This document shows positions 18,881 to 29,698 of a stretch of 64,000 nt of DNA, piece by piece. The DNA comes from Lindgomyces ingoldianus (Eukaryota; Ascomycota; Dothideomycetes; Pleosporales; Lindgomycetaceae): the NCBI RefSeq assembly GCF_010093535.1, contig NW_022985163.1, forward strand, positions 1,212,294 through 1,276,293, given 5' to 3'. The position numbers and the translations under genes were made by a program. How positions within the stretch are numbered: position 1 is the stretch's first letter; the number at the start of each line of letters is the position of its first letter. The notes under the pieces are model-generated. The model worked only from the letters and a program-made list of their open reading frames with translations, made no database searches and was not told the origin of the DNA.

Positions 18881-21800
18881 TGTGCTGTTGAGATGGCCGA
18901 ACACACATTGAGGCGTGGTCTATCCCTACAAGCCGGGATCTTTCCCTTTGGCCAACAAGATTCGGATCGCGAGAAAGATGGTCAGCTAGAATGGATGGAA
19001 GAGAATAAGCATGTGATAAGAAGCCGTGAGTGTGGTAGAAAAAGCCGCGTATCGAAGACATATCTGGAAAAGGTGGATGTTCGAATGTGAGGAAGATCCT
19101 ATATCGAGGCATTTGTGTTTACACTAGGCGTTGCATTGCATTGCATTGCGTTGCGGTTTCTGGCATGCCCTAATGGTTGGCACATCTGCATCTGCCCACC
19201 GTTCTCTCTTGTTGTGCATTTAATTCCTCTGCTACGGAGTTTCAAAATTTTTAAATGGGGTTTTTTTTGGTTTCGACAATACCCTCCTCTCTCAGTCTCT
19301 CCTTCCCATCATCCTTTCTTTGTTTACTCTACCGTGTCGGAGTCAGTCTTGTAGAGAGGTGGATTTATCAGTGTCATTGCGTTTTCATAGACCGATCGAA
19401 TTTCCTGTGTTCTGACCTTTTTTTTTTTAATCGATACTTATGAAGCATTTGCATGCGACCATTGCAAGTTTCACAATATTTTGGATAGCCAAAATTGGGT
19501 TTCGTATGTTTGACGCCGCCTAAGGCGTGTGTAGATGAGCATGGTCGGGCACTGGACGCCTTGACGATTGAATAATAGCGTGGTGCCTAGTCGTGTAATA
19601 TATATATTATAGACTAATACCCAAGTACGTCCTTTCTCAAGACAGGAGTGATGTGATGAGTGGAGTCGTGGAGAAAGCGGAGGTGCTTGGTGCGTTGTCT
19701 GATCACCCGACAGGGAACATGACTGGCATGACAAGGGGGTAATTTAGGGCAGAGATTTACATCATATTGACGTCTTCCCTGATGCTAGCAAGCCGCTTGG
19801 CGGCTCAACCCTACCCTAGTTGTGTTGTATTAATTATAGAATGCTAATGCCTTGCAGGTCTGCCAGATTGTGCACCTCGAATCATGGGGCAGTGAGAATT
19901 CGAGTACGTTGTTATTTCGGTTCATGGGGACGACATTACGATCCGTCTCCCATCATTTATGAAGCCGACGGGGCGGGACTGAAACGGTCATTGAAGGCAG
20001 TAGATCTCGAGGAGAATTAGGTCGTCCGCTTTGCCTGGAAATGAGTTAACGGAATAGACATGGATACAACCTGCTGCATTCAGTGGGCATTTCGGAAGGA
20101 AGCTCACACTCAGCTTTAGTGTAAGTAGGGCATGGGTTGAATGCCTCATAACGGAGCACAATCTGATTAACTACATGCAAAACTGGAAAGCCATAAGCCA
20201 AAACCAGCGAAACCCCTTTATTCCCTCAACGCTTCGGAATCCGACTATTTTATGACTCCTCGTGACTTTCCCGCATCCTCGAACCACCGAATCATCCTAA
20301 GCAACGGGTTTTCGACATCGATGGGGAATGACGCTTTCCTGTCTCGTCCCCGTTCCTCGCCTTTTACCTCCCGCTCATGTCTAGGTTCAGTCATTCCTTC
20401 TAAAGGCTCACGTTATCAATTACCCACATCTCTTGTTTTGTTCCCGGGAGGTCAACGTTTACGCGCCTTAGGTCACTTGTGAAGCCGGCGAGTTTGGGAC
20501 GGGATTTCCATGCTAGGGAGACCTCGGGGATGACTATGTCGTTTTCTTGCCTTTGGAACGGGTCAAGATACAGCCCTAGGTATGGGCGTGGGGGTTGAGA
20601 CCTCTGCGAACCCTCGGGATCTCGGCGTTGTGGATGACAATTGTTATGACCTTACTGGGTGGGTAGAACTTGCTGAGCCCTCAATTGCTCGAATTACAGG
20701 ACCATTATGAGAATCCCTTCAGGAGACTTCATCCGCTATCACAATGTCAGTAGTAAGTATCAACATGAGGGCTCTCAACCCTAATCTGAGACAGAAATCT
20801 CTATCCTCTTATCTATTCTGCTGCTTCTAGTAATTAATTTAGCAGGCTAGCCCGTTTCCTTTCATGAACCTACAGTAGGTTTTAATATGCGACAGAGCCG
20901 TCTAGTACACTACTATAATGTCCGGGCCTCAGAGAAACCTAAGGGTCCTACGCCCCTACAGGGGTTGCTTCGTTAGCGGAGCATGCGGAGATAGACACAC
21001 TTTTCACGGCATTGGAGGAGACCAGACCTAAAAGCAACAGAACAGTATGTGGCGCAAAACTACTTGCAGGAACCTAGCAAGGAGTAAGGGATACTTGCCC
21101 CTAGTAGAACACAAAGATAATGTACAAGAACACACGAAGTCTCTAGCATTGTGTCCAAGTCCATGTTACGATGTAGCTCAGTTCAAGAAGCAGCTATAAC
21201 ATTCTAGAGGATATTACGAATGGCGAAAAATCTAGCATTCTGTTCGTCTTATCAGCCTAGGTTGTAGTGGGCTTGTGTTGTTGTGCTTGCGGATAGCTCC
21301 TACCTACTCGAACTGCTCGCACCGACGAAGGTTGTCCTGGTTCCCTTCTGTGACATCGACCGAGGATGCAACCACTGGGGAGCTTGAATACTTAAAGGTG
21401 GCACTAATCCACTCAATTCAACCCCAGTGGAAGGAGTCCGGGTAGTACCCAGTGCCGGAGAAGAAAGGAAGCATTAGGAGAAGGTGTTCTTTTGTAGCGT
21501 TTCTGGTATACTCCTGTAATTATCTAATGTAGTTTTCTCGCATTTTCTAATGTTATTTGTGGTGTTCCCAGGTATTCTCTCCTGGGGCTTCTTGTTAGTG
21601 TATTTGATAGCTGCGGGCTTCTGTCTTGGTAATAGTCTACTAGGTTTCCTCGAATGTACGTGGGGGGTAGTGTATTTGCTGCCCATTCTGTTGCATGACA
21701 TGCAAAAAATACCCGCTATGAAACTCATTTTGATATAACTGTTGCGCTCCAATATCGTCGTCTTCTGGGTACTCATCTCCTCTAACTAATAATGGGGCAC

Positions 21801-22404
21801 CTAAATGCTGTCCATTCCCGCGCAAAAGAGGCTATGCGGGTCATTGGTAATTTAAGTTCTAGAAGGCACAGGGAAGCATTAATATCACCGGCAGGAAGAG
21901 AACAGAACCAGAAAGAATCAAGGAATATATTACTAACTGTGTCAGATGGTTCGCTTGTTTGAGGTGCAGCAAAGACTGGGTGGATCAATAGGTGGCCAAT
22001 CTCGGCCTCTGGCGTCGCCGAATCCGAGTGTTATAAGGCGGCAAGGCCGTGGGATAAGTTGGAGTCTCGGATTGGCTTCATTTTGGTTTAGATATCTGCG
22101 TGGTTTCCAGTGCGTTTAATGTAGTTAACCTGATTGCGCTTTGCCCCTATTCCTCTCTCATCCTATGTATCCTCAATGCATAATCCAGTAGGCACGGAGG
22201 GCCTTACGAATGAAGTGAGCTCGCAAAACTAGCAATCATGCACATCGAAACATAGGATGAAAGCGAGCCGAGAAATATCATGTCGTCATTCCTGCCCTCT
22301 ATCGAAAATACCCCAATTCTCATTAGTTCACCATCGCTGGAAGTCGAGGCCTAGGAAATTCTTATGATTCACCACTTTATGGGTGTCCTTCTCTTCGTTA
22401 CCTT
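18881..22404. other. Gene-poor 3.5 kb with one MITE copy
   Basis: Contains a T-rich 3' flank with a short GCATT/GCGTT tandem near 19130, a MITE-like repeat at 19.7 kb listed separately, and degraded-looking sequence at 20.7-21.4 kb with no coherent reading frame. The track-length open frames at 21.5 kb have no family resemblance. Confidence 0.45.
19716..19838 (+). mobile_element. MITE-like repeat, copy A
   Basis: Shares GGTAATTTAGG(G/A)CAGA and ACCCTACCCT with copy C at 47.2 kb in the same order and spacing, including a central CTAGCAA. It has roughly complementary ends. Its termini are less well defined than in copy B. Confidence 0.55.
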
Positions 22405-23829
22405 TTAAGGTTTGGAACTCAAGAGTTCTTTGCTGTTAAGGTCGGCTTTGAGCTCGCTAACAATGTTGGACCTCGCTTTCCGTTTGTTCCAGCGGAATAT
22501 ATCCCAAGTTAGTTTAACGGGCAGGCTGGACCATCTAGGGATATGTAGCATCTTTCCTCCAATCCTCCTTTTGACCAGCTTCTGATTATTTGCCCCCCCT
22601 TCACCTCTGCTATCGAGGATCACAACGGGTGCTCTAGAATCAGCACTCTCCACCAACTGGGTAATCCATCTTCTATCTACCGGAGATCTACAAGGTCCAA
22701 GCTCTCGGACCACGCAAAACACCAACTCGTCCTGCCAACGGAAAGAACCGGTGGCGGCAAACCGGGCACGATAGAAGAGGAAGTAAGTCTTGCAATTCGA
22801 GTTCGGACAGAAGTATCTCCAGCAACAGGGTTCTTGAGAACATGGTACAATTTCAATTCCATGCATTTCGAGGCTTGGACAGTCGACGTATGGGTCTCTC
22901 TGCAGCATGTGCGCGATTGTCGAGAAGGTGAGATGTGGGCACGTGAATAAACCTTGCTTTTCGTCCACTGTTCTTAGAGCGCCGACGATCGTTTCCGAAT
23001 ACAAAGTGGAACTGTGTGATGTTCCGAAAAGAGTGGTTTCTGCGTGAACGACAATATTTCGCTCTCTATATATTTTTTCTTTCTTTCCATTAGGCTGCAT
23101 CACCTGATCTCGACAACTCACGCTATCGACGCCCATGTCAACGGTCCCAACTCTTACGCCACGTCTCTCGGGTGCATCCCAGGGTAGATAATCCCATCTC
23201 TTTGTCTTCTCGTATAACAAAAAATCTACAAACTCGGAATGCGATTTTCTACACTGAGCATTTCCCCGCAGTTTGTTTGCATTGTAGTTGTAACGGAAAT
23301 CGGTCGTATCTAGCTTGAAGGCATCTAGATCGGCCAAAGAGAGAGTCTTATGGCTGCAAATTCTCAATTTCCTGGTCCACCCGATACAATTTCGCACCGT
23401 TGGTCCTTTTTCTTTTTCGCAGTTTGAGAAATACGTGTCCGAATGAACGGAACAGCAGGAGCTGCAGACAAGTGTTGCATGAGCTAGTTTTCCGTCCCTT
23501 TCTTGAATGGATAATTGACAGAGTTGATATCGGCGAATATGGCCTATGTATTGTCGACGCCAGTGCTTAGCCAACGCTGCATTCGATATATCGGCGGTGG
23601 GATCTGGGAACAGGTGCATGAAGCGCGAGCATGTGCCTCGAAGGAGCATAATCGAGAGGCATGAACAGTGAGGCATAATCATGAGAAGGAGCTCTGCAGG
23701 CAAATTGTGGAGGAGGGAGTTCGTCAAGTTGTGGTGACGTGCGCGAATAGTTTGCGGGCCTGGAGATTGTGTTTCTGGCCCATCCAAACAGAGCAAGCCC
23801 GCGGAGCTTTTGCAGGTCGGAGAGTTCAT
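22405..23829 (-). CDS. F-box domain protein with Cys-rich C-terminal region
   Basis: Single exon, 474 residues from the ATG at 23829. The further upstream in-frame codon at 23862 is GTG. An F-box-like segment near residues 35-70 (LHNLPAELLLMIMPHCSCLS, then LRGTCSRFMHLFPD) is followed by a zinc-ribbon-like CSSCCSVHSDTYFS. A tryptophan-containing IGWTRKLRICSHKTL, a CPHL block and a cysteine-rich segment near 330-350 (PCSQEPCCWRYFCPNSNC) come after that. This layout is common in the large, rapidly evolving set of fungal F-box proteins that carry Cys-containing sequence after the box. The substrate is unknown. The gene lies on the same strand as NDUFAF5 downstream, separated by 540 bp with two MITE copies. 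Confidence 0.7.
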   Translation of the reverse strand: MNSPTCKSSAGLLCLDGPETQSPGPQTIRARHHNLTNSLLHNLPAELLLMIMPHCSCLSIMLLRGTCSRFMHLFPDPTADISNAALAKHWRRQYIGHIRRYQLCQLSIQERDGKLAHATLVCSSCCSVHSDTYFSNCEKEKGPTVRNCIGWTRKLRICSHKTLSLADLDAFKLDTTDFRYNYNANKLRGNAQCRKSHSEFVDFLLYEKTKRWDYLPWDAPERRGVRVGTVDMGVDSVSCRDQVMQPNGKKEKIYRERNIVVHAETTLFGTSHSSTLYSETIVGALRTVDEKQGLFTCPHLTFSTIAHMLQRDPYVDCPSLEMHGIEIVPCSQEPCCWRYFCPNSNCKTYFLFYRARFAATGSFRWQDELVFCVVRELGPCRSPVDRRWITQLVESADSRAPVVILDSRGEGGANNQKLVKRRIGGKMLHIPRWSSLPVKLTWDIFRWNKRKARSNIVSELKADLNSKELLSSKP

Positions 23830-24062
23830 GGTGTGTTTGTGTGGGGACGAGTTTGAATGCACGGGACCGTAATGTTGTGATTCGCGTTACGATTTCACAA
23901 TATGGGGAGGAATAGCAAGTGACTCCCGGTTGACTTCTCACAGCCTGGGTGGCGGGGCTGAGGGCGGAATCCTTAGACTGTATTTGACGCTGATTGGCAC
24001 GATGAATGAAGCTATCTCAATGCCTAGCATTCTGAACGCTGCCTCTACGGCATGATATCAAA

Positions 24063-24178
24063 TAATGTGGAACATAACCAGGGTAGAGATGATCTATTAA
24101 ATCTCTCGCTACAATTAGGGAAAGCATTAAATGATGCAAATTTCCGTCTTGACTCCCCCCGCCGTGGACTGCTTCTTA
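24063..24178 (-). mobile_element. MITE-like repeat, copy D (inverted relative to B)
   Basis: Begins with TAATGTGGAACATAACCAGG, nearly the same as the reverse complement of copy B's right end. It later shows ATGCAAATTTCCG, matching the reverse complement of copy B's ATGCACATTTCTG. It is therefore the same family in the opposite orientation, directly beside copy B. Confidence 0.6.
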
Positions 24179-24183
24179 TCACG

Positions 24184-24298
24184 TAATGTAGAACATGATA
24201 GGGGTGGTTTAGAGCAGAAATGTGCATCTTTTCGATGTCTTCGTAGTCCTAGAAAGAGAGCCAACGAATAGATTCCACCCTGGTCATGTTCTACGTTA
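24184..24298 (+). mobile_element. MITE-like repeat, copy B, best-defined termini
   Basis: The left end TAATGTAGAACATGATAGGG and the reverse complement of the right end, TAACGTAGAACATGACCAGG, agree at 16 of 20 positions. The unit is 115 bp with no coding capacity. Terminal inverted repeats starting in TA and small size fit a Tc1/mariner-derived MITE. The superfamily is an inference. Confidence 0.65.
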
Positions 24299-24369
24299 GG
24301 GGAGTATATGCTGTAGGTTGATTGGGCTCAAGATGCCACCAAATACCTTGTAAAGGTCATATTTGCCTC

Positions 24370-25483
24370 TCATTTCTTTCCTTCGTCGTCACTCTTCTTC
24401 TTGTTCTCTAAGAAATCCTTAATGCTGAATAGGCCACTCCCTCGCTCTAATGGCTTGGCTTGACTGGGGCTCGGTTTCCATCCAATCATGTATATTAACC
24501 GGAACGTCGCCGGCAGCGTTCCGTCCTCGTTTCCATGGAGTTCTCGATAGATACCTTCGGCGGCGAGCAAAACATCTCTCTGGATTGCGGCCTTCTCACG
24601 GGCAACCACAGCGTTCGATTCTCCCATTGTCTGTAAGTCTTTCATCATCGAGAATGTATCCGGGAAGTCAACAACAATGTCATCAACGTCAACAGTGAGA
24701 AGGTTGAACCCAGCACGTTGTAGCAGTCCGCCAACATCCCTCACATCAGCTAAAGGAGACGTATGCGTGGAGACGCCTCCTCTCCTGTCCAGCTCGGCTA
24801 ATTGTAGAGATGTTCTGAGCTCAAAAAGGCTATCACCACCCATCATGACACCAATGAATGGACAGTCTGGTTTCAAGATGTTATTCACCTGTGTGAGAAC
24901 GGATGGTAGATCGTTGATCCAATGCAAGCTTAAGCTACTGAGTACAGCATCGAAAGTGTTTGCCTCATAGGGCAGGTTCTCGGAGGTGGATAAGACTTCT
25001 CGGTGGATATCGACCTCCATGTTGAACGGCAGATCAGAGTCCCTGTATAAAAGGGTCTCAGACGAGTCTGCTGAGGTGATCTTTGATACGCTTTTCGATC
25101 GTGGGCCAGCGGAGGGTGAGTCCTCGGAAGGGAGGGTCAGCATTCGGGCAATATTGCATGCATTCGCACCTAGATCGAGTACGTGCGGGAAATGACGGTT
25201 GATATCCTGAGAAGTGAGTGATAATGTTGAAAAAGGGCTAGAAAATACTAACCATAAGTCGTTCGCACAACCGAGACGCAGCTTCATCTCTGAGATAATC
25301 AACTCTTCTACTAGCTTCGGTGTCTGTTGCAGCGCGCTCTTTTTGCATCCATTTCTGTTGGTGACTAAATATCTCAAGCGTTGGAGCGCCGGAAGCTTGC
25401 ACGGCATATTGACGCGTCGCCCGAAGCGGTATGCACCGGCGAGACAGCGGGGGAATGAAAGCTCTGACTGAGAAAGTATTCAT
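24370..25483 (-). CDS. NDUFAF5: NDUFAF5-like mitochondrial complex I assembly methyltransferase-fold protein
   Basis: Two exons (25253-25483 and 24370-25206, complement) across a 46-bp intron (GTTAGT donor, TTCTCAG acceptor) give 355 residues. The N-terminus is rich in Arg and hydroxylated residues without acids (FSVRAFIPPLSRRCIPLRAT), as expected for a mitochondrial presequence. Then come IFSHQQKWMQKERAA and DYLRDEAASRLCERL, characteristic of NDUFAF5. A class I methyltransferase fold follows with motif VLDLGANACNIARML and DAVLSSLSLHWINDLP. Human NDUFAF5 hydroxylates an arginine of complex I subunit NDUFS7. The usual glycine-rich motif I is degenerate here (DLGANAC). The promoter is shared with dynactin p62, with 173 bp between the starts. 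Confidence 0.9.
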
Positions 25484-25656
25484 TATGTATAGTAAAGAGG
25501 AGACTGCTGCAATTTCGAGATTAATTGAGTTTGAAGGAAAGATGAAGGCGAAGTCAAGACTTCAGTCTCGGTATTTCATTTTCCCGGCTCCCGACCTCCG
25601 ACCTCGAACAATTCACGAAACACAACTAGCTGTCGCCAACTCTTCAACGCGGCGTC

Positions 25657-27479
25657 ATGGCGCAGCCGTTTCCTTATACGTATTATTCCTGTGATTGCTA
25701 TGACAGCAAAATCACCCCAAACCCCTCAAAACGTGCTTCACAACCTCCGCCCGCTGATGATGAAGACGAGCGAACTTTCGATCCCAGAAACCCCCGATCG
25801 AACTACTCCTTATACCCTCTTGAACATCTCCTTTATTGTGAGGATTGCCAGCAAATACGATGCCAGAGGTGTGTTATAGAAGAGACTCTGAATTGGTTTT
25901 GCCCGAGCTGCTTGTTCGAGGTTCCAAGCTCTGTGATCAAGAGCGATGGGAATAGGTACTCCCCCGTTATAGGACCATACACAGCAAGCACGATAATGCC
26001 TCTCGTTGAACGGAGAGACTAACGGATTGCAATAGGTGTACGAGAAATTGCTACAACTGCCCAGTATGCACGTCACCTATGACGGTCAACTCTCTAGAGA
26101 ACCCCGCCGACCCCTCCAGCTCTGGCGGACCCTGGATTCTCGCTTGCCCGTATTGTCACTGGAGCACTGTTGAAATAGGAATTGAGTTCGAGAAGCACAC
26201 CGGGATTACGTCTCAGTTAACGCGCATTGGAAATGGAGGGAAAGCTATCCCGACACCAAAGGAGCGTGACAAAGAGCGTGAGCGACGGAAAGAATTGGAG
26301 ACCATGAAGAAAGACCGCGATGTTCTCTCCGGATCCGAAGACTCTCCCACGACGGATCGCGGCCGAGATGACGGTCCTCCCAGCCATGACGACATATTCT
26401 CAAACCTCTCCGCCTTCTACAAATCCCAAATTGCGTCTCAGACGCCATCGAACCCGTTCTCCCCACACGAGATCAACTTTTCCTCTCCCTCATCCTTCTC
26501 GCGAATAATGAATCTCTATTCTAGCACCACATCTAAAAAGCAGAAGCGTGAGAAACCTGCTCCCATGCGCGAAGCCGCGTCTGTCCTCGAAGGTCTCATC
26601 ATCCATGACCCCTCCGAAGACGCCGCAGCTATCGAACGAATCAAGAAAGAAGGCTGGTCCAGCACGCTCTCATCTACTCAAAAATTTGCTCAGCCAATAC
26701 CCACCATCCGGTTCGACTCCGAGCTGCGCCCCATCGCCAGCCTCCTCTGCACCAAGCGCGGAAAACGGTGTCGCAGCTGCCGTCACATTCTCTCGAAGCC
26801 CGAATCTAAAATTACATCCACCCGTTACAAAATCAAACTCCTCGCTCTGAATCACATACTCCGCCTCTCCCTTCGAGCCCTCTCTACTACAACTATACAA
26901 CCCGGAACCCCATCCCCCCTAGCATTCGACTACAACAATCTCAAAAGTGGGATTCCTACACACTTCCTCCTTCACCTATCCAACCCGCTGTTCGACCCAA
27001 TTCGTGTCACCCTGGCTACGCCTTCTACAACACCAGGCAAAATCCAATCCAGAGTTACGATTTTGTGTCCGCAGTTCGAAGTCGGCGCCAACACCGATGT
27101 CTGGGACGATGCCCTCTCTTCCTCCCTCAGTCCCATAAAAAAGCCAACTTCGATTGGTCCAGACGGCCAACCGCAAACCTCCATCGAAGCTGGCAAAATC
27201 TGGGACCGTGGCCGAAACTGGACTAGCGTCATTATAGAAGTCATCCCGGGGTTTGTTGGTGGTATTGGGTTTTCAGTCGGAAAGAGTGACCCAGAGGATG
27301 AATTAGATGAAGATGAGGACGTCCTCGAGATCCCGATATTCGTGAGGTTGGAGTTTGAGGCGGATGTGAATGCCGAGGAGAGGGGACTAGGGGATTCGAG
27401 AGGAGAGAGAGGGGCGAGGGAGAAGAGGGAGGAGGCTTTTTGGACGGTGGTGGGGGTAGGAAGGATCGCGAAGATGTAG
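25657..27479 (+). CDS. DCTN4: Dynactin subunit 4 (p62)
   Basis: Two exons (25657-25955, 26036-27479) across an 80-bp intron give 580 residues. The N-terminal zinc-binding array is visible: SCDC, LYCEDCQQIRCQRC, WFCPSCLFEVP, then after the splice CTRNCYNCPVC and ACPYCHW. This cysteine pattern defines the dynactin p62 family (Neurospora ro-2 type), part of the pointed-end complex of dynactin that works with cytoplasmic dynein in nuclear and vesicle transport. The middle contains a Lys/Glu/Arg-rich coiled-coil (about residues 145-180) and a second basic Cys pair region (KRGKRCRSCRHIL). The C-terminal beta-rich part includes LALNHILRLSLRAL. The end is acidic (EDELDEDEDVLEI). The gene is complete. 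Confidence 0.92.
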
Positions 27480-28035
27480 CTAGTAGATACCTCACTGTTA
27501 GTTAGGAATTCTGATAATAACACCCATTAGCCGTGAAGACATTGGATTCATAAAATTGGGTTCACGATGTGAGAATATGACCATCTGTGAACTGCTAAAA
27601 GGTTAACTAGATGTGCATTGATAGGGATGTCTGGGCTATCATCTAGCTGGAAGTAAGTCACCCTAATAGTAGCGTCACCGAAGATTTGATTTCATGAAAG
27701 TGGACCTAAAGTGTGCGAATATAATCGTGGATGTTCTACTACAAGTTTGGCTAAATGTGTATAAATAGGGGGGACTAACTTACCGATGCACACAGTCAGT
27801 TAGCTAGACAACCGCTGGATAGCTATGCTATGAATACTATGATCCTAAACTAAAATACTAACCATTATTTGTACATGTCCGAAAGACCCCCTATGAGGTT
27901 CTAGAAATCGTTATAATTGGTAATTTTTTTTTAATATCTGGTGAAGATGGTAATAAAAAAACAATGCAATTCTTTCAAATAGTCTAGATACATATGGGTC
28001 TAAAGTGTGATATTAAATGACTAGGCCTAGCCTAG
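27480..28035. repeat. Spacer with a decayed tandem duplication
   Basis: Two diverged units of about 135-145 bp (near 27520-27655 and 27659-27795) align through GAAGA, TTTCAT/TTCAT, GAATAT, ATGTG and ATAGGG in the same order. A fragment reading GGGTCTAAAGTGTG occurs again near 27996. No coding capacity. Confidence 0.45.
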
Positions 28036-28041
28036 TCATTT
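28015..28041. repeat. 27-bp near-perfect palindrome over the distal stop codon
   Basis: Arms AAATGACTAGGC and GCCTAGTCATTT separated by CTA. It overlaps the distal stop of the frameshifted zinc-knuckle gene and could form a hairpin in its 3' end. Confidence 0.6.
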
Positions 28042-29698
28042 CACCTGATTGTACTTCACGGGCACAGGTGGTGAGGGATTCACCATTGCCAGTGATCTCG
28101 ATGCGCTTCCGGGAGCGGTCAACCCGGGCTCGCTTCTGATACCTATTGCGCCTGAAGCTCTCTGGCTTTTGTTTCGCGGAGCTAGCGCAGGTTGCGTCTT
28201 GAATTGGCGGGAATCCTCTGCACTAGGGGTGCTGAGAGCCGAAATAGGGGCGCGACAACGGCGGGCGACGTGGCCCTCCTGCTTGCAGTTGTAGCAAGTG
28301 GGGCCGTTTTAGTGAGTTGTTGTGTGAACTCCTTGACGGCAGAAACCAGCTTCTTAGTCGTATTGCCGGTGCTAGGAACAGCCTTGATGATAGTGGAATC
28401 CTGTGGAATACCGTCCTTGGTAGTAGTGGTGCACTCCCGAGCAAAGTGCCCCTTCTCGCCGCACTTGAAACAGATGAGATTCGCATTGCGATTAGTTTTG
28501 GGTGCTTGTCGGTTAGACTTGGTGGGCTCAACAACTGGAGCTAGCTGCTCCTGAGACAGAAGAGTAGTCGTGGTGTCGCTGTATTGTGCCCTAGTCTTGG
28601 GACTTATATTAACTGCAACCGGGAGCTTTAGAACTGGCCGCTCGAGCACCTGTGTAGTTTGAGCTCTATTCCCTTTAATCACCTTCGACCGGCGAGCTGG
28701 CATAGAATTCTTCGCTTTCTTGCTTACGGGGGGGAGCATTGGGCTCACTAGTGCTGCAGCCTTTGCATCGGGAGAAAAGCGAATTTGTTTCTTCGTGTTG
28801 AAAGCGCGAGGAGTCTTTGGGGTGACCCTGGGAGAAGGTCCACAGCTGTAATAACGAATAGCCCAGACGACCTCGGGAGTCGGATGACGCCGACCGTAGT
28901 ACTTTCGTGAAAAGCTAGTGCGATCTTGAAGAATGTGCCGGATAGACATCTCTAGGAGACTCCTGAATTCTTCATTGCTTTTTGCAAATTCCATGTATGG
29001 GGTGTAGTCGAAGGCCAGGGGTTGACCCATCAGTCGAGCGATGGAATTAGCAGCTACATCAAGCGCAGGCGGAATAGAGGTTGCGATATTGCTAATCGTG
29101 ATTACACCCGGGACCATGTGACGAAGTTTGTATCTAATACGCCCCTCCGTCTTGATCTTCAGATTGTCGTATTGCAGATGAACGCAATGGTGATGAAGTA
29201 GTATCAACTCTAAAAGGGCGAGTTCTTCAAATGGGACAAGATCCTTTGGATTCCGCTCACCTGCGAGCATATACCGATATATCCAGGCTACGGTGGTCTT
29301 TTTGCCACCTGGAATGGATAGTCGAGATATACCATGAGCAAACGTGCGCTCCTTGGAAAAACCACAGAAGTTGGTAAGAATACCTACAGAAGCACCTTCG
29401 ATACCAATGTATTGATTGCCCACAGTACCTACGAAGATGTTAGCTGTTGGGCCTGTCTTCAGTCTGTCGGCAGTTAGGTCTGAATATCTGGGTTCGATAT
29501 GGAAGAGGACTTACTTGGCAATCTGGGTCGGAGTGAGTCGCGCCTTCGTTACGATATTGGAAGCCTTGGCATATTTCTTGTTTCTATCAAAGAATGGGTC
29601 ACTGAGATGGACTCAAAGGGTGAAGGGGTTGCCTACTCGTTCGCATGGGTGACGTTGTCTCCAAAAAGGAAGACTCCGTTCAAGGTGGTGGCAGGCAT
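28036..29698 (-). CDS. CCHC zinc-knuckle protein with a frameshift between two knuckles
   Basis: Exons 29637-29698, 29515-29583 and 28182-29463 (complement), with introns of 53 and 51 bp, give an uninterrupted 470-residue product from ATG 29698 to a stop at 28182. The N-terminus (MPATTLNGVFLFGDN, then NIFVGTVGNQYIGIEGAS) and a Leu/His-rich helix (FEELALLELILLHHHCVHL) form an unknown domain. A basic linker leads to one zinc knuckle, CFKCGEKGHFAREC. About 50 codons later the frame one step back encodes a second knuckle, CYNCKQEGHVARRC. That second frame stays open and protein-like to TGA at 28036-28038. A single-base loss near 28290-28305 (runs AAAA or CCCC) explains this best. CCHC knuckles bind RNA or single-stranded DNA. 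The introns argue for a host gene rather than an active gag. It could be a recent pseudogene, a strain allele or a sequencing error. Confidence 0.65.

Larger units (their letters stand above)
23830..24369. other. Intergenic spacer occupied by two inverted MITE copies
   Basis: No gene. Copies D and B of the MITE family fill most of 24063-24298. Confidence 0.55.
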
